DNA of 64,000 bases, from contig PLUE01000053.1 in NCBI GenBank assembly GCA_003164785.1, positions 1-64,000 of the forward strand, written 5' to 3'. Shown in pieces: positions 8,940 to 18,259 of this stretch. The stretch's first letter is position 1; the number at the start of each line of letters is the position of its first letter. This DNA comes from Gammaproteobacteria bacterium (GTDB lineage: Bacteria > Pseudomonadota > Gammaproteobacteria > Steroidobacterales > Steroidobacteraceae). The position numbers and the translations under genes were made by a program. The notes under the pieces are model-generated. The model did no database searches. It was not told where the DNA came from and saw only the letters and a list, made by a program, of their open reading frames with translations.

Positions 8940-10850
8940 CTATGCGTTGTGTCCAAATGCCTCAGGTGATACCCGTAGCGAGATTGAAACGGTCGTGCCT
9001 GCGCCTTCCTTGGAGACTATTTCGAGTCGCGCACCAATCAACTCGGCCTGCTCATGTAGGCCAACGATGCCGTAGTGCCCGGCCCGATCAGACGTTGGAT
9101 CAAAGCCCACTCCATTATCCTTGATCTTCAAATGGAGGTTGTGGGCGTCGACGTCGGACAGCGTCATGGTGACCTCTGTCGCCTTTGCGTGGCGCTCGAT
9201 ATTCCGCAGTACTTCCTGTGTCATCCGTACCAGTGTTTCCGCCCGTTCATCACCAAATCGAGCGGCTTTCGGGTCCGTCGAAAACTCGCCGCACAACCCG
9301 GTGCTGTCGATGAAGCGGTCGAATATCGTCGACAGCGCGGGCCCCAAACCCGTGTCCCGAACGGCCGTGACGCGCATTTGAGTGATGGCGGTGCGCGCCT
9401 CCTTGAGGCCTTCATGCGCGACCTCTTCGGCACGCGCCAGTTCATTGGCGACAGCCGCCGGGTTGTGTGTCTGTAAGCGCCGTAGAAAGCGGATTTCGCT
9501 CAAGATGGCCATCATGGAGTGCGCCAACGTGTCATGAAGGTCGCGTGCGATCTTGAGCCGTTCGCGAACGATTGCGGCGTAGCGGCTTTCATCCGCCAAT
9601 CGTTCGACCTCGCTTGTGCGGACAGCGACACGTCGCTCGAGTTCCAGGCTCAGTGTTTTGAGCTCTGCGCGCTCCAACTCTAGATGACCCAGAAGCTCGG
9701 CGAATGCAGCGGCGAGTTGTGCGACCTCGTCGATGCCTCTCGGAATCTCTATTTGTACGGTTTGGTCGCGCTTCACTTGGGCCACCGAGACGGCGAGGCG
9801 TTTCAGTCGAGCCGTCAATTGATGCGCACCGACCCCCCCCAGCATGGCGGTCACGATGCCCAGACCAATTGATACCCACAGGATTTGGGAGGCCAGCGCA
9901 TTGGCGCGTTGATAGACTCGCGCGTTTGGCTCGCTCAGCTGCACCAGCCAGTCGGCTTCGCCGTCGATACCTGTATTCAGGGGCGCTCGCGCGACCAGCA
10001 TGCGCTTCCCATTGGGCAACCGCTCGAAATGGGGATCGAAACGTGCGTTCTCGCTTGAACCCATGGTCAGAACAACCGATTGCCTCCCGCTGGTTGGCAC
10101 TCCGCTCCAGGGCCTTCCGACCGCATCGGGCGTTCCGACAATGACGGTCCCATGACGATCGAGCAACGAGGCGTCGGTGTGGACGCTGGGGCTTGGTTCA
10201 TCGGTGAGCCGCTCGGTTGGCTTCGGGGATCGTTGCCAATGTAGGTGAGACGCCATGACCCCGATGGTTTGGCCGGTTGCATCCGTGACCGGAGTCGCGA
10301 TGTCGCCCAGTGACGTCACACCCAAGGTGTCAGTTGAATTGTCCTGAGCCTGAGCCTCTGTTGCGGAGCCCACGATTCCCAACCACGGTGCCTTGAGCCC
10401 CGCCAAGAACCAAGGGTGAGTCGACACATCGGACGGCGACCGATGGGGCGCATTCGCGCTCAGGACGATGCCGGTGGTGTTGGCGACCAACAGCCAATCG
10501 AGCTGGGGATAGGCTGTGCTCAATTCGCGAAATATGCTGATCAGGCGCTCGTTCGGGTCTGTCGACGCCGATGTCCCAAGAATTTGCTCCGCGGCTCGAA
10601 TGGCGCCCAGGCGAGCGGCGATCGCCTGGCTCAGGTCGGAACTCAGTTGATCGGTTTCGAGAGCGAGCCTTCGCGCATGCTGCTCGACCACATTATCGCG
10701 GGCGATGCCGCCGACCCATACGGCTGCCGCGACCGAAAAGGTGACGGACAAGCCGATAATCAGCCACATTATACCGGCAGCTTGGCTGCGCCTGGGATCG
10801 ACAGCGCGAAGGATCGACCATGGCATGCGTGGAGTGGCTACGGTGGGCAT
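8940..10850 (-). CDS. sensor histidine kinase, NarX/LiaS-like (HisKA_3)
   Basis: This 636-residue membrane kinase is presumably the partner of the divergent regulator at 10972. It has TM1 (about residues 26-46), a large periplasmic sensor region (about 47-320) with dCache-like features (DWLLVANTTGIVLSANAP, HPWFLAGL), TM2 (about 322-342), a HAMP segment and coiled coil (343-425), and a HisKA_3 dimerisation box ERLKIARDLHDTLAH with phospho-acceptor His439. The ATPase domain has LRNIERHAKATEV (N box), DNGVGFD and GHYGIVGLHEQA. A partial palindrome with the AAAGTCAC core lies just upstream (10868-10879), so autoregulation is plausible. Confidence 0.93.
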   Translation of the reverse strand: MPTVATPRMPWSILRAVDPRRSQAAGIMWLIIGLSVTFSVAAAVWVGGIARDNVVEQHARRLALETDQLSSDLSQAIAARLGAIRAAEQILGTSASTDPNERLISIFRELSTAYPQLDWLLVANTTGIVLSANAPHRSPSDVSTHPWFLAGLKAPWLGIVGSATEAQAQDNSTDTLGVTSLGDIATPVTDATGQTIGVMASHLHWQRSPKPTERLTDEPSPSVHTDASLLDRHGTVIVGTPDAVGRPWSGVPTSGRQSVVLTMGSSENARFDPHFERLPNGKRMLVARAPLNTGIDGEADWLVQLSEPNARVYQRANALASQILWVSIGLGIVTAMLGGVGAHQLTARLKRLAVSVAQVKRDQTVQIEIPRGIDEVAQLAAAFAELLGHLELERAELKTLSLELERRVAVRTSEVERLADESRYAAIVRERLKIARDLHDTLAHSMMAILSEIRFLRRLQTHNPAAVANELARAEEVAHEGLKEARTAITQMRVTAVRDTGLGPALSTIFDRFIDSTGLCGEFSTDPKAARFGDERAETLVRMTQEVLRNIERHAKATEVTMTLSDVDAHNLHLKIKDNGVGFDPTSDRAGHYGIVGLHEQAELIGARLEIVSKEGAGTTVSISLRVSPEAFGHNA

Positions 10851-10863
10851 GAGGACACGTCAA

Positions 10864-10883
10864 GTAATGACTAAAGTCACTTC
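10864..10883. promoter_or_regulatory. TGACTAAAGTCA palindrome between kinase and regulator genes
   Basis: TGACTAAAGTCA at 10868-10879, flanked by partly matching arms, lies in the 121-base divergent region. It has the same half-site (AAAGTCAC) as the 20-bp palindrome at 11694 and the repeats at 6554-6591. This suggests autoregulation by the NarL-type protein. Confidence 0.6.
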
Positions 10884-10971
10884 CGATCGGACCGACGTAA
10901 GTAGCACTATGGTGATGCGCGGACTTTACCATGAGGTTGGCGGCCAGACATTAGATGACGGGTAGGAATAC

Positions 10972-11700
10972 GTGACCGCAACGCCAGCTACCAATGCTCC
11001 CACCATTCGCATCGTGATTGCGGAGGATCAAGCCCTCGTGCGCCGTGGGGCTGCGCTGCTGATTTCGCTCGAGTCCGATATGGAAGTGGTGGGGCAGGCG
11101 TGTAACGGGTTGCAGGCCGTCGAGCTGGCTCTGATGCTGCGGCCGGATGTCATCCTGATGGATTTGCACATGCCTCTGAAGGGCGGCGTCGCGGCGACAC
11201 GCGAGATCACCGGCCAGCTTCCCGCCACTCAAGTGCTTGTTTTAACTACATTAAACGACGATGAGACGGTGTTCGAGGCGGTGAAGGCGGGCGCCCAAGC
11301 GTACTTGCTCAAGGACGCCGACGAAAGTGAGCTGCTCGAGACCATTCGCGCGCTGAAGCGCGGCGAATCGAGGCTTACACCGCAGATTGCGCGGAAAGTC
11401 ATGGATCAGTTTCGACGACTTGCGTCCGGCCCTGCATTGGAGGAGCCGCCACCGCCATCGGTCGCTTCGGTCTCGACCGAGAGGCACGGCGGACGCGCGC
11501 GCACGGCATCCGCAGGTGAGTCGCTGAATGACAAAGAAGAAAAAATACTGCAGCTCATTGCGGAGGGGATGAGCAATCGGCAAATCGCTCAGTCACTGTT
11601 TCTGGCGGAAGGAACCGTAAAGAACTACGTCAGCCGGATCATGGAAAAGCTCCATGCCAACACGCGAACGGCACTGGCGATACTCTCTCTCAAGAAGTGA
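10972..11700 (+). CDS. NarL/FixJ-family response regulator
   Basis: This 242-residue DNA-binding regulator starts with GTG behind GGTAGGA. The receiver domain (about residues 12-130) has the acidic pair in IAEDQ, phospho-acceptor Asp64 (VILMDLHMP), Thr in LVLTTLND and Lys in AYLLKDAD. A linker rich in Pro, Ser and Arg (about 145-178) leads to a LuxR-type helix-turn-helix (LNDKEEKILQLIAEGMSNRQIAQSLFLAEGTVKNYVSRIMEKL). It is divergent from its likely kinase. A perfect palindrome overlaps its stop codon and precedes the RND operon, making the operon its most likely target. Confidence 0.95.
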   Translation: MTATPATNAPTIRIVIAEDQALVRRGAALLISLESDMEVVGQACNGLQAVELALMLRPDVILMDLHMPLKGGVAATREITGQLPATQVLVLTTLNDDETVFEAVKAGAQAYLLKDADESELLETIRALKRGESRLTPQIARKVMDQFRRLASGPALEEPPPPSVASVSTERHGGRARTASAGESLNDKEEKILQLIAEGMSNRQIAQSLFLAEGTVKNYVSRIMEKLHANTRTALAILSLKK

Positions 11701-11730
11701 CTTTAGTCACTTCGGGTCGTGACTTTCGGG
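11694..11730 (+). promoter_or_regulatory. perfect 20-bp palindrome plus half-site upstream of the tandem RND operon
   Basis: GAAGTGACTTTAGTCACTTC at 11694-11713 is a perfect 9-2-9 inverted repeat that overlaps the regulator stop codon (11698-11700). A further half-site GTGACTTTCGG follows at 11719-11729. The operon's first ATG is at 11803. The motif also lies at 6554-6591 and 10868-10879. I infer that it binds the regulator encoded just upstream. Confidence 0.65.
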
Positions 11731-11802
11731 CCCTGACGTTGGGCCATCGCTCATCTACAGTCGGCTATCGTCATATCGTTCGCGAGACGTCAGGGGCCGT
11801 TA

Positions 11803-14800
11803 ATGTCACTTCCTCATTATGTGCTGAAGCACCCCTACACGGTGGCTGCGATGCTGGCGCTCGTGTGCATTCTCGGCATCGGCGCGGGTCTGAAAATGCC
11901 GGTGGACATCTTTCCGGAGATCAACATTCCGGTCGTGAGCGTGGTCTGGACGTACAACGGCATGAATGCCAAGGACATTCAGAACCGGATACTCACGCTG
12001 CATGAACGGCAGATGGCCTCATTGGTGGATGATATCTCGCGCATCGAGGCGAACAGTTACGATGGCGTCGGTGTGGAAAAGGTCTACCTGCACGAAGGCG
12101 CGGACGTCACCCGTGCCATCTCTCAGCTGGCGAGCAGCGCGCTGGTGGTTCTCAAATACATGCCCCCGGGGATCACGCCCCCGCTAGTCCTGCGTTACGG
12201 GGCGACCGACGTCCCCATCATTCAGCTCAGCCTGTCGAGCAACGCGCTTCCCGATACCAAACTCAACGACTTGGGGCAAAACATCATCCGCCCCGATCTG
12301 GCCGTCGTTCACGGCGCCGAGGTTCCCTATCCGTATGGCGGCAAGCCACGAGTCATCATGGCGGATCTCGACCAGCAGGCTTTGCAGGCGCGGGGCCTGT
12401 CGCCTTCCGATGTCAGCGAGGCGCTCCTCAATCAGAACGTCATTTTGCCGGCCGGGGACGTGAAGATCGGTTCGAAGGATTACACGCTGACGATGAACAA
12501 CAGCCCCAACGTCATCGAGCGCATCAACGATTTTCCGATCAAGACGGTGGGGGACAAGACCGTCTTCATGCGTGACGTCGCCCACGTCCACGATGGGTTT
12601 CAAGTCCAAACCAACTCCGTCTCGGTGGACGGCACGCCGGGAGCTCTGATGTCGATCCGCAAGACGGGCGGTGTGTCGACGCTCGCCGTGATCGACGGGG
12701 TGCGGGACGCGCTGCCCGACATCAAGCGGGTGATGCCGAGCAGCGTCGCCATCAAGGCCATCTTCGATCAATCGGTCTTCGTCAAGGCTGCCTTGAACAG
12801 CGTGGTCATGGGCGGCGCCATGGCCGCCGCGCTGACCGCCCTGATGATTCTCCTGTTCCTCGGCAACTGGCGCCTCACGCTGATCATCCTGGCATCCATT
12901 CCCTTGTCGATCATCACCGCCGTCCTGGTGATGTACATCGGCGGTCAGACGCTCAACACCATGACGCTGGGTGGATTCGCGCTGGCCGTTGGCATCCTCG
13001 TGGACAACGGCACCGTGGTGATCGAGAACATCGAAAGGCGATTGACCGAAGGCGACGCGCTCGAGACCGCCATCATCGCGGGGGCGGGCGAGGTCGGAGT
13101 GCCCACGATGCTGTCCACCCTGTGCATCTGCATCGTGTTCGTGCCGATATTCCTTCTCGAAGGAACCGCCAAATATCTTTTCTCGCCGCTCTCGTTGTCG
13201 GTGTGCATGTCGTTGCTTTCCAGTCTGGCGCTGTCCTTCACCCTGGTCCCCGTCTTGTTCAAATACCTGATGCGCTCCTCGGTGCAGGCTCATTCGCCGC
13301 AAGAACATGAAGCGGCGGGTCCCGCAGTCGCGCCGCCCACTCGTGGTCGGAACCCGTTCAGCATCATTCACCGACGCTTCGACCGCGGATTCAACTCATT
13401 CCGCGAGAGCTATAGACATTACCTAAACTGGATGCTCTCGAATTGCACGCCCGTGGTCATTTTCTTCGCCGTGTTGATGGTCGCTTCCTTGCTGCTGTTC
13501 CCAGCGCTGGGCCGGGATTTCTTCCCGCAGGTGGATGCTGGCCAGATGCGGCTGCACGTGCGTACGCCGCCGGGCACCCGGCTGGAACAGACGCAGGCTT
13601 ACTTTGCCCAGGTCGAGGGCGCCATCCGCCAAATCGTCGGCACGCAGCAGATCGACGTCATCCTGGATAATATCGGCCTGCCCTATAGCGGCATCAACAT
13701 CGCCCTGAGCGATTCGGCGACCATCGGTCCGATGGACGGTGAAATTCTCATATCGCTGAAAAAGAAGCATACCCCCACCGCCGAGCTCACCGCGACGCTG
13801 CGCCGCGAGTTGCCGCGCCGATTCGCGGCGATGGAATTCTTCTTCCAGCCCGCCGACATCGTCGACCAAGTCCTCAATTTCGGGCAGCCGGCGCCGATCG
13901 ACATTCGTGTCTCCGGTCCCGACAACGATGAGGCCTATGCGGTCGCCGTCAAATTGGCCCACGACTTGAAACCGTTGGCCGGGGTGGTCGACTCTCATAT
14001 TTTCCAGGTGCCGGACGCACCCTCGTTGACGGTCAACGTCGACCGCAGCCTGGCCAGCCAATTGGGCCTCGACCAGCTGGGCGTCGCGAATGATGTGCTG
14101 GTCACGACCAATTCGAGTGCGCAGACGAAACCCAACTTTTGGGTGGACCCGCGCAACGACGTGAGCTATCCCTTGGTGGTGCAGATGCCCACCTACGACA
14201 TTCAGTCGTCCCACGACCTCTGGTCGATGCCGCTGACGCCGGATGGCGGCAATGCCAAGAGTCAGTTTTTGATGAACGTGGCGCATTTCGATCGCAGCAA
14301 CATTCCGATGGTGATGTCGCAATACAATATCCGGCCGGTGTTCGACGTGGACGCCGATGTGCAGGGGCGGGACCTCAACTCCGTGGCTCAGGACATCGAC
14401 AAGGTGATCGCGGCCGACCGACCGGACCCATCCAAGGCGATTTCGATCACCTTGAGCGGGCAGGTCGAGACCATGCGCAGCGGCTATGCCGGAATTTTCT
14501 CCGGCATGGCATTCGCGGTGGTGCTGGTGTATCTGTTCCTGGTCATCAATTTTCAGAGTTGGATCGACCCGCTCATCGTCCTGTTGGCCGTGCCGTTCGC
14601 GCTGGGCGGCGTGATGTGGATGCTCTATCTGTCGCATACCCACCTGAGCGTGCCGGCCCTCATGGGGACCTTGATGTGCATCGGGCTCACGACGGCGAAC
14701 AGCATTCTGGTCGTGACGTTCGCCAATCAACGGATGACGGCCGGCGATTCGCCCTTCGTGGCGGCGGAAGTCGCCGGATATACCCGGTTACGGCCGGTCC

Positions 14801-15030
14801 TGATGACGGCCGGGGCGATGATTCTGGGAATGATCCCGATGGCATTGGGGGTCGGGGAGGGTGGCGAACAGAATGCGCCGCTGGCCCGCGCCGTCATCGG
14901 CGGCCTGTTCTTCGCCACGTTCGCGACCTTGGTGTTCGTGCCGATCATGTACCGCTTGCTGCCGCACAAGGCCCGGGCGGCGGATGCGCTGCCGGCAGAG
15001 TCCACCGGAGACACCCATGCCATCGCATGA
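11803..15030 (+). CDS. RND efflux permease, first of a tandem pair (TM4 Asp replaced by Asn)
   Basis: This 1,075-residue permease has the full RND layout: TM1 (LKHPYTVAAMLALVCILGI), two large periplasmic loops, TM2-6, TM7 and TM8-12 (ending FATLVFVPIMYRLLPHKA). The TM4 motif reads AVGILVDNGTVVIENIE: Asp401 is kept but the second relay residue, equivalent to AcrB Asp408, is Asn402 (codon AAC at 13006). TM10 has TTANSILVV, with Ala where AcrB has Lys940. RLRPVLMTA is conserved. It is highly similar to the permease that follows, with a 14-base overlap at 15017-15030. Its own proton pathway is probably impaired, so I infer that it works, if at all, in mixed trimers with the second permease. Confidence 0.95.
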   Translation: MSLPHYVLKHPYTVAAMLALVCILGIGAGLKMPVDIFPEINIPVVSVVWTYNGMNAKDIQNRILTLHERQMASLVDDISRIEANSYDGVGVEKVYLHEGADVTRAISQLASSALVVLKYMPPGITPPLVLRYGATDVPIIQLSLSSNALPDTKLNDLGQNIIRPDLAVVHGAEVPYPYGGKPRVIMADLDQQALQARGLSPSDVSEALLNQNVILPAGDVKIGSKDYTLTMNNSPNVIERINDFPIKTVGDKTVFMRDVAHVHDGFQVQTNSVSVDGTPGALMSIRKTGGVSTLAVIDGVRDALPDIKRVMPSSVAIKAIFDQSVFVKAALNSVVMGGAMAAALTALMILLFLGNWRLTLIILASIPLSIITAVLVMYIGGQTLNTMTLGGFALAVGILVDNGTVVIENIERRLTEGDALETAIIAGAGEVGVPTMLSTLCICIVFVPIFLLEGTAKYLFSPLSLSVCMSLLSSLALSFTLVPVLFKYLMRSSVQAHSPQEHEAAGPAVAPPTRGRNPFSIIHRRFDRGFNSFRESYRHYLNWMLSNCTPVVIFFAVLMVASLLLFPALGRDFFPQVDAGQMRLHVRTPPGTRLEQTQAYFAQVEGAIRQIVGTQQIDVILDNIGLPYSGINIALSDSATIGPMDGEILISLKKKHTPTAELTATLRRELPRRFAAMEFFFQPADIVDQVLNFGQPAPIDIRVSGPDNDEAYAVAVKLAHDLKPLAGVVDSHIFQVPDAPSLTVNVDRSLASQLGLDQLGVANDVLVTTNSSAQTKPNFWVDPRNDVSYPLVVQMPTYDIQSSHDLWSMPLTPDGGNAKSQFLMNVAHFDRSNIPMVMSQYNIRPVFDVDADVQGRDLNSVAQDIDKVIAADRPDPSKAISITLSGQVETMRSGYAGIFSGMAFAVVLVYLFLVINFQSWIDPLIVLLAVPFALGGVMWMLYLSHTHLSVPALMGTLMCIGLTTANSILVVTFANQRMTAGDSPFVAAEVAGYTRLRPVLMTAGAMILGMIPMALGVGEGGEQNAPLARAVIGGLFFATFATLVFVPIMYRLLPHKARAADALPAESTGDTHAIA

Positions 15031-18000
15031 GCGGCCTGCCGAGGAAAAGAGCCTCTCGATCGTCGGCTACATCCTCAAGCACCCGTATACGGTGGTGGCC
15101 TCGCTTGCCCTGGTATGCATCTTGGGTGTCGGCGCCGGGATGCGCATGCCGGTGGACATCTTCCCGGAGATCAACATTCCGGTGGTGAGCGTGGTTTGGA
15201 CCTACAACGGGATGAACGCCCGTGACATCCAAAACCGCATCCTCACGCTGCACGAACGACAGATGGCATCGCTGGTCGACGACATTTCGCATATCGAAGC
15301 GAACAGCTACGATGGCGTCGGCGTCGAAAAGGTGTTCCTGCACGAGGGTGCGGACGTCACGCGGGCGGTCTCGCAGCTGGCCAGCAGCGCGCTCGTGGTG
15401 CTCAAGTACATGCCTCCCAACATCACACCGCCGTTGGTCCTGCGTTACGGCGCGACGGACGTGCCCATCATCCAATTGAGCCTGTCCAGCAAGAGTTTGC
15501 CCGACACCAAGCTCAACGATTTGGGACAGAACGTCATACGGCCGGATCTGGCCGTCGTGCACGGCGCCGAGGTGCCCTACCCCTATGGGGGGAAGCCGCG
15601 CGTCATCATGGCGGACTTGGATCCTCATGCCCTTCAGTCCCGCGGCATTTCCCTTTCCGATGTCAGCAAGGCGCTCCTGCATCAAAATGTCATTCTGCCG
15701 GCGGGTGACGTGAAAATCGGCGCGAAGGACTATACCGTCGCCATGAACAACAGCCCGGATGTCATCCAGGCGATCAACGGCTTTCCGGTGAAGACGGTCG
15801 GCACCAACACGGTATTCATGCGCGACGTGGCCTATGTGCACGACGGCTTCCAGGTGCAGACGAACTCGGTGTCGGTGAACGGCACGCCGGGGGCGCTCAT
15901 GAGCATCCGCAAAACCGGCGGCGTCTCCACGCTGGCGGTCATCAACGGCGTCCGTGAGGTGCTGCCGGAGATCAAGAAAATTCTGCCGAGCAGCGTCACC
16001 ATCAAGGCCATTTTCGATCAATCGGTGTTCGTGAAGGCGGCGCTCAATGGTGTGATTCGGGAAGGCCTGATTGCCGCCGGGTTGACCGCCATGATGATCC
16101 TGTTGTTTCTCGGCAACTGGCGCTTGACGCTGATTACACTGACCTCGATTCCGCTGTCCATCATTACCGCGGTGCTGGTGATGTATCTCATGGGCCAGAC
16201 GCTCAATACCATGACCCTGGGCGGCTTCGCGCTGGCGGTGGGGGTGTTGGTGGACGATGGAACGGTGGTCATCGAGAACATCGAACGACACCTGGGCTTG
16301 GGAAAATCGCTCGAGCCTGCCATCATCGACGGGCGCGAAGAGGTGGGCTTCGCCACCATGCTGTCCTCGCTCTGCATCTGTATCGTGTTCGTCCCGATTT
16401 TCCTCCTGCAGGGCACGGCCAAGTACCTGTTCTCGCCGTTGTCATTGTCCGTGTGCCTCTCGTTGATGGCGAGCTTCGTGCTGTCCTTCACGCTGGTGCC
16501 GATACTGTTCAAATATCTGATGCGGGCGAGCGTGGCGGCGCATCACGCCACGGTCGCCAATCCCATCCCCGAGAAGAAGCCGACGACGATCTTCACGCGC
16601 ATCCATCGGCGATTCGAATATGGTTTCGCGATATTTCGGGAGGGCTACGGGCGCAGCTTGAGTTGGGCATTGGCGAATTCGCGAGTCACCGTCATTTTTT
16701 TCATCGCGCTCATGGTCGTGTCTTTGGCGCTGTTTCCGACCTTGGGACGGGATTTTTTTCCGCAGATCGACGCGGGGCAGATGCGCCTGCACGTGCGCAC
16801 GCCGCCCGGCACCCGATTGGAGCAGACCCAGGACTATTTTGCGCACGTCGAGGCCGCGATACGGCAGATCGTCGGCGCGGGCCAGGTGGATGTGATCCTC
16901 GACAATATCGGATTGCCGTACAGCGGCATCAACATCGCGCTCAGCGACTCGGCCACGGTGGGCCCGATGGACGGCGAGATTTTGGTCTCACTCGCGGAGA
17001 AGCACTCGCCCACGCCGGAGTTGATGGCGAGGTTGCGCCGCGAACTGCCGCGACGGTTCGCGGGGCTGGAGTTCTTTTTTCAGCCGGCGGATATCGTCAA
17101 CCAAGTGCTCAATTTCGGTAAACCGGCGCCCATCGACATCCGCATCTCTGGGCCGACCAGTGATGAGACCTACGCTCTCGCCACCAAACTCGAGCGCGAT
17201 ATCAAGAAAATCCCCGGCATCGTCGATTCCCACATCTTCCAGGTGCCCGACGCGCCGGCGCTATCGGTGGATATCGATCGGACGCTTGCATCGCAGTTCG
17301 GGCTGACCCAGCTGACCGCAGCGAGCAACGTCTTGGTGTCGACGAATTCCAGTGCCCAGACGATGCCCAATTTTTGGGTCGATCCCCGCAATAGCGTGAG
17401 CTATCCGCTCATCGTGCAGACGCCGACCTACAATATCAATTCCACCCAGGACTTGTATGACATGCCTTTGATGAACGCCGGCGGCCATTCCAAGGAGCAG
17501 ATATTGATGAACGTCGCGCGATTCGGCCGCGGAACCGTGCCCTTGGTTCAATCCCAGTACAACATTCGTCCCGTGTTCGACGTCGATGCCGACGTCCAGG
17601 GCAGAGACCTGAATTCGGTCGCGTCCGATATCGACAAGGTGATCGCGAAAGATCAACCCGATCCATCCAAAGCCATGTCCATGGTCTTGAGCGGGCAGGT
17701 GGAAACCATGCGCGTGAGCTATGCGGGCATATTTTCCGGGATGGCGTTCGCCGTGGTGCTCGTCTACCTCTTCATGGTCATCAATTTTCAGAGTTGGATC
17801 GATCCGCTCATCGTCTTGTTGGCGGTCCCGTTCGCCTTGAGCGGCGTGATGTGGATGCTCTATCTGACCCAGACTCATTTGAGCGTGCCGGCGCTCATGG
17901 GGACGCTCATGTGCATCGGCCTCACCACTGCCAATAGCATCCTGGTGGTCACGTTCGCCAACCAGCGGCTGGAGGCGGGCGATGACGTGGGCAGGGCAGC

Positions 18001-18259
18001 CCAGGAGGCCGGCTATACCCGACTGCGTCCCGTCCTGATGACCGCCGGGGCGATGATTCTCGGGATGATTCCCATGGCGCTCGCGATGGGCGAGGGCGGC
18101 GAGCAGAACGCACCGCTGGCCCGCGCGGTGATCGGCGGCCTGTTGTTTGCGACCTTTGCCACGTTGGTGTTCGTTCCCATCATGTTCCGGCTGTTGCCTC
18201 ACAAGGCACGCGCGGCGTCTCAATCTCTCGTCGAAGGAAGTCTCCATGCAAGCGCATGA
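15017..18259 (+). CDS. RND efflux permease, second of a tandem pair
   Basis: The start MPSHERPAEEKSLSIVG is preceded by a CCGGAGA ribosome-binding site; the open frame extends upstream to 14861 only as overlap with the first permease. The 1,080 residues keep the usual TM4 relay pair (AVGVLVDDGTVVIENIE, Asp413 and Asp414). TM10 again has Ala in place of the AcrB Lys. Most of the sequence tracks the preceding permease closely, including DIFPEINIPVVSVVWTYNG and the IGLPYSGINIALSDSA region, so the pair arose by tandem duplication. It overlaps the adaptor gene by 14 bases, so the four genes 11803-21063 form one coupled operon. Confidence 0.95.
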   Translation: MPSHERPAEEKSLSIVGYILKHPYTVVASLALVCILGVGAGMRMPVDIFPEINIPVVSVVWTYNGMNARDIQNRILTLHERQMASLVDDISHIEANSYDGVGVEKVFLHEGADVTRAVSQLASSALVVLKYMPPNITPPLVLRYGATDVPIIQLSLSSKSLPDTKLNDLGQNVIRPDLAVVHGAEVPYPYGGKPRVIMADLDPHALQSRGISLSDVSKALLHQNVILPAGDVKIGAKDYTVAMNNSPDVIQAINGFPVKTVGTNTVFMRDVAYVHDGFQVQTNSVSVNGTPGALMSIRKTGGVSTLAVINGVREVLPEIKKILPSSVTIKAIFDQSVFVKAALNGVIREGLIAAGLTAMMILLFLGNWRLTLITLTSIPLSIITAVLVMYLMGQTLNTMTLGGFALAVGVLVDDGTVVIENIERHLGLGKSLEPAIIDGREEVGFATMLSSLCICIVFVPIFLLQGTAKYLFSPLSLSVCLSLMASFVLSFTLVPILFKYLMRASVAAHHATVANPIPEKKPTTIFTRIHRRFEYGFAIFREGYGRSLSWALANSRVTVIFFIALMVVSLALFPTLGRDFFPQIDAGQMRLHVRTPPGTRLEQTQDYFAHVEAAIRQIVGAGQVDVILDNIGLPYSGINIALSDSATVGPMDGEILVSLAEKHSPTPELMARLRRELPRRFAGLEFFFQPADIVNQVLNFGKPAPIDIRISGPTSDETYALATKLERDIKKIPGIVDSHIFQVPDAPALSVDIDRTLASQFGLTQLTAASNVLVSTNSSAQTMPNFWVDPRNSVSYPLIVQTPTYNINSTQDLYDMPLMNAGGHSKEQILMNVARFGRGTVPLVQSQYNIRPVFDVDADVQGRDLNSVASDIDKVIAKDQPDPSKAMSMVLSGQVETMRVSYAGIFSGMAFAVVLVYLFMVINFQSWIDPLIVLLAVPFALSGVMWMLYLTQTHLSVPALMGTLMCIGLTTANSILVVTFANQRLEAGDDVGRAAQEAGYTRLRPVLMTAGAMILGMIPMALAMGEGGEQNAPLARAVIGGLLFATFATLVFVPIMFRLLPHKARAASQSLVEGSLHASA

